Source: Paucimonas sp. (GTDB lineage: Bacteria > Pseudomonadota > Gammaproteobacteria > Burkholderiales > Burkholderiaceae_D). From it: a DNA stretch of 8,001 bases. Made by a program: the position numbers and the translations under genes. The stretch is taken from NCBI GenBank assembly GCA_029266815.1, contig JAQSWC010000146.1:1-8001 (forward strand), given 5' to 3'. Positions 5,561 to 8,001 of the stretch are shown here, piece by piece (the stretch's first letter is position 1; each line of letters opens with the position of its first letter). A model generated the notes under the pieces. That model worked only from the letters and a program-made list of their open reading frames with translations, was not told the DNA's origin and did not search any database.

Positions 5561-8001
5561 ATGTCCGCACTCCCTCAAGAAGCTCCGCGCGAGCCGCAAG
5601 CCAACCCGCAACCAAGCCAGTACGGCGCCTCCTCGATCCAGATCCTGGAAGGCCTGGAAGCCGTGCGCAAGCGCCCCGGCATGTACATCGGCGACACGTC
5701 CGACGGCACCGGCCTGCATCACTGCGTCTTCGAAGTGCTGGACAACTCCATCGACGAAGCGCTCGCCGGCCACTGCTCCGAAATCCACGTCACGATCCAC
5801 CAGGACAACTCGATCTCGGTAACGGACAACGGCCGCGGCATTCCCACCGGCATCAAGTGGGACGACAAGCACGACCCCAAGCGCAGCGCAGCGGAAATCG
5901 TCATGACCGAGCTGCACGCCGGCGGCAAGTTCGACCAGAATTCGTACAAGGTCTCCGGCGGCCTGCACGGCGTGGGCGTGTCCTGCGTGAACGGCCTCTC
6001 CAAGCTGCTGCGCCTCACCATCCGCCGTGACGGCAAAGTGCATTTCATGGAATTCGCCAAGGGCGTGCCGCAGAACCGCGAGATCGAAGTGCAGGACGGC
6101 GTCACCGTCTCGCCCATCAAGGTCACCGGCGAAACCGACAAGCGCGGCACCGAAGTGCATTTCTGGGCGGATGAAGAAATCTTCACCAACGTTGAATTCC
6201 ATTACGACATTCTCGCCAAGCGCATCCGCGAACTCTCGTTCCTGAACAACGGCGTGCACATCAAGCTCACCGACCAGCGCACCGGCAAGGAAGAAGACTT
6301 CGCGTTCGAAGGCGGCACGCGCGGCTTCGTCGAATACATCAATAAGAACAAGAACGTGCTGCACCCCACCATCTTCCAGGCCACCGGCGAGAAGGTCTCC
6401 GATCATGGCACCACCGTCGGCGTCGACGTTTCCATGCAATGGAACGATGCCTACAACGAGCAAGTGCTCTGCTTCACCAACAACATTCCACAGCGCGACG
6501 GCGGCACCCACTTGACCGGCCTGCGCGCCGCAATGACCCGCGTCATCAACAAGTACATCGAGGAAAACGACTTCGCCAAGAAAGCCAAGGTCGAAGTCTC
6601 CGGCGACGACATGCGCGAAGGCCTCACCTGCGTGCTCTCCGTGAAAGTGCCGGAGCCGAAGTTCAGCTCGCAAACCAAGGACAAGCTGGTATCGAGTGAA
6701 GTGCGCGGCCCGGTGGAAGAGATCGTCGCCAAGACGCTCACCGACTACCTGAACGAACGCCCCAACGACGCCAAGATCATCTGCGGCAAGATCGTCGAAG
6801 CCGCGCGTGCGCGCGAAGCCGCCCGCAAGGCGCGCGAACTCACGCGCCGCAAAGGCGTGATGGATGGCCTCGGTCTCTCCGCCAAGCTGGCCGACTGCCA
6901 GGAAAAAGATCCCGCGCTGTGCGAGCTGTACATCGTCGAGGGTGACTCCGCAGGCGGCTCCGCCAAGCAAGGCCGCGACCGCAAGTTCCAGGCGATCCTG
7001 CCGCTGCGCGGCAAGGTGCTGAACGTAGAAAAAGCCCGCTTCGAGAAAATGCTCTCAAGCGAACAGATCACCACGCTCATCGCCACGCTCGGCACCAGCA
7101 TCGGCCCCGATGAATTCAACATCGACAAGCTGCGCTACCACCGCATCATCATCATGACCGACGCGGACGTCGACGGCGCCCACATCCGTACCCTGCTCCT
7201 CACGCTCCTGTATCGCCAGATGCCGCTGCTGGTGGAGCGCGGCCACATCTACATCGCCCAGCCGCCGCTCTACAAAGTCAAGCACGGAAAGGACGAGAGC
7301 TACCTGAAAGACGACATCGACGAAGCCAGCTACATGATGCAGATCGCGTTGAACGATGCCGCGCTCATCCCCACCGAAAACGCACAGCCCATCGGCGGCG
7401 ATGCACTGGCCGAACTCGTCCGTCAGTACAACACCGCCAACGCCATCATCATGCGCCTCTCGCGCGTGATCGATGACGCAGCGCTCTCCGCCATCATGAC
7501 CGGCGTAACGCTGGACCTGGACACGCTGGAAGCCGCGCAGCAATCCGCACAAACGCTGCAGAAAGCCATCAACGATCCGGCCGTGGAAATCATCGTCAAA
7601 TCCGACGAGCTCTCCGACAAGCACGCGCTTCGCATCCACCGCATGCATCACGGTAACGTGAAAGTCACCGCCATCGACGCCGACTTCCTGCACAGCCCGG
7701 ACTACACCGTGCTCGCCAACGCTGCCGCCACCTTCAAAGGCCTCATCGGCCCCGGCGCCATTGTGCGCCGCGGCTCCGGCGAGAAAGTGAAGGAATCCGC
7801 CATCACCGACTTCCACCAGGCCATGACCTGGCTGCGCGAAGAAGCCGAGCGCGGCGTCTCCAAGCAGCGCTACAAAGGCCTGGGTGAAATGAACCCCGAG
7901 CAGCTATGGGAAACCACGATGGACCCGACCGTGCGGCGCCTCTTGAAAGTGCAGATCGAAGACGCGATTGCAGCGGACCAGATCTTCACCACGCTGATGG
8001 G
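5561..8001 (+). CDS. gyrB: DNA gyrase subunit B (partial, 3' end beyond right edge)
   Basis: ATPase subunit of DNA gyrase, which with GyrA introduces negative supercoils; target of aminocoumarins. 813 codons are visible, ending at IAADQIFTTLMG, which in E. coli is about 22 residues from the end. The start MSALPQEAPREPQANPQPSQ adds about 16 residues before the conserved GHKL domain. That domain has E58 and N62 in EVLDNSIDEA, D89 in DNGRGIP and the GGLHGVGVS lid. The TOPRIM domain has EGDSAGG (E460-D462) and the metal-binding D534/D536/D538 in MTDADVDGAH. QRYKGLGEMNPEQLWETTMD marks the C-terminal tail. PLRGKVL has Arg where E. coli has Lys447, a conservative change; the equivalent of Asp426 (D462) is intact. 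The 165-residue-type insert typical of gammaproteobacterial GyrB is also present here, judged by length. AGAGAAA about 8 nt upstream may serve as ribosome-binding site. No clear promoter was found. Confidence 0.97.
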   Translation, partial: MSALPQEAPREPQANPQPSQYGASSIQILEGLEAVRKRPGMYIGDTSDGTGLHHCVFEVLDNSIDEALAGHCSEIHVTIHQDNSISVTDNGRGIPTGIKWDDKHDPKRSAAEIVMTELHAGGKFDQNSYKVSGGLHGVGVSCVNGLSKLLRLTIRRDGKVHFMEFAKGVPQNREIEVQDGVTVSPIKVTGETDKRGTEVHFWADEEIFTNVEFHYDILAKRIRELSFLNNGVHIKLTDQRTGKEEDFAFEGGTRGFVEYINKNKNVLHPTIFQATGEKVSDHGTTVGVDVSMQWNDAYNEQVLCFTNNIPQRDGGTHLTGLRAAMTRVINKYIEENDFAKKAKVEVSGDDMREGLTCVLSVKVPEPKFSSQTKDKLVSSEVRGPVEEIVAKTLTDYLNERPNDAKIICGKIVEAARAREAARKARELTRRKGVMDGLGLSAKLADCQEKDPALCELYIVEGDSAGGSAKQGRDRKFQAILPLRGKVLNVEKARFEKMLSSEQITTLIATLGTSIGPDEFNIDKLRYHRIIIMTDADVDGAHIRTLLLTLLYRQMPLLVERGHIYIAQPPLYKVKHGKDESYLKDDIDEASYMMQIALNDAALIPTENAQPIGGDALAELVRQYNTANAIIMRLSRVIDDAALSAIMTGVTLDLDTLEAAQQSAQTLQKAINDPAVEIIVKSDELSDKHALRIHRMHHGNVKVTAIDADFLHSPDYTVLANAAATFKGLIGPGAIVRRGSGEKVKESAITDFHQAMTWLREEAERGVSKQRYKGLGEMNPEQLWETTMDPTVRRLLKVQIEDAIAADQIFTTLM

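Noticed and set aside
5110..5562. 150-codon minus-strand open frame spanning the dnaN-gyrB gap
   Set aside because: Its distinctive part (SRGGLGWGWG, HPSLPLEGEG) is the translation of the intergenic repeat, a well-known source of false hypothetical proteins; the rest is antisense to dnaN.
5510..6970. 486-codon open frame on the minus strand
   Set aside because: Antisense to gyrB; low-complexity A/G/V/H-rich sequence typical of a complementary-strand shadow.
7055..7816. 253-codon minus-strand open frame
   Set aside because: Also antisense to gyrB, in a region where the GyrB TOPRIM and tail motifs are intact.

Overview
This window looks like the chromosomal replication-origin region of a betaproteobacterium. 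The gene order yidC-yidD-rnpA-rpmH // dnaA-dnaN-gyrB, and the DnaA, DnaN and GyrB sequences, suggest Burkholderiales, most likely an Oxalobacteraceae-type organism (Herbaspirillum/Herminiimonas relatives). The family placement is inference from recalled sequence style, not from a search.

Left part (1-2349), minus strand: a compact cluster reads leftwards. rpmH (ribosomal protein L34) comes first, then rnpA (RNase P protein, GTG start), yidD (membrane-insertion factor, start overlapping the rnpA stop as ATGA) and yidC (membrane insertase, cut by the left window edge). A near-consensus sigma70 promoter for the cluster lies at 2463-2492. A perfect 12-bp hairpin with A and T tracts lies inside the start of rnpA.

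Centre (2350-4177): the divergent rpmH/dnaA gap is only 178 nt and has no recognisable DnaA boxes. dnaA follows on the plus strand. Its first in-frame ATG omits the first helix of domain I, and remnants that could encode that helix sit upstream in another frame, so the dnaA 5' end is the oddest point in the window. The 291-nt dnaA-dnaN gap carries one perfect and several near-match DnaA boxes at helical spacing, an AT-rich stretch, and a dnaN promoter built into an inverted repeat. This is the best oriC candidate.

Right part (4178-8001), plus strand: dnaN (beta clamp) is complete. The dnaN-gyrB gap of 276 nt holds a terminator-like hairpin, a second long imperfect hairpin, and a roughly 95-bp inverted-repeat element of a dispersed intergenic type. 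gyrB (gyrase subunit B) is cut by the right edge, apparently about 20 codons short of its end.

Functionally the window joins initiation (DnaA), processivity (DnaN) and supercoiling (GyrB) on one arm. The other arm carries ribosome/tRNA maturation (L34, RnpA) and inner-membrane protein insertion (YidD, YidC). All genes point away from the origin, co-directional with the replication forks. No mobile element, CRISPR array, phage gene or new multi-gene system is visible; the region is conserved core genome. The points of interest are the dnaA 5' end and the regulatory or repeat structures in and around the gaps.
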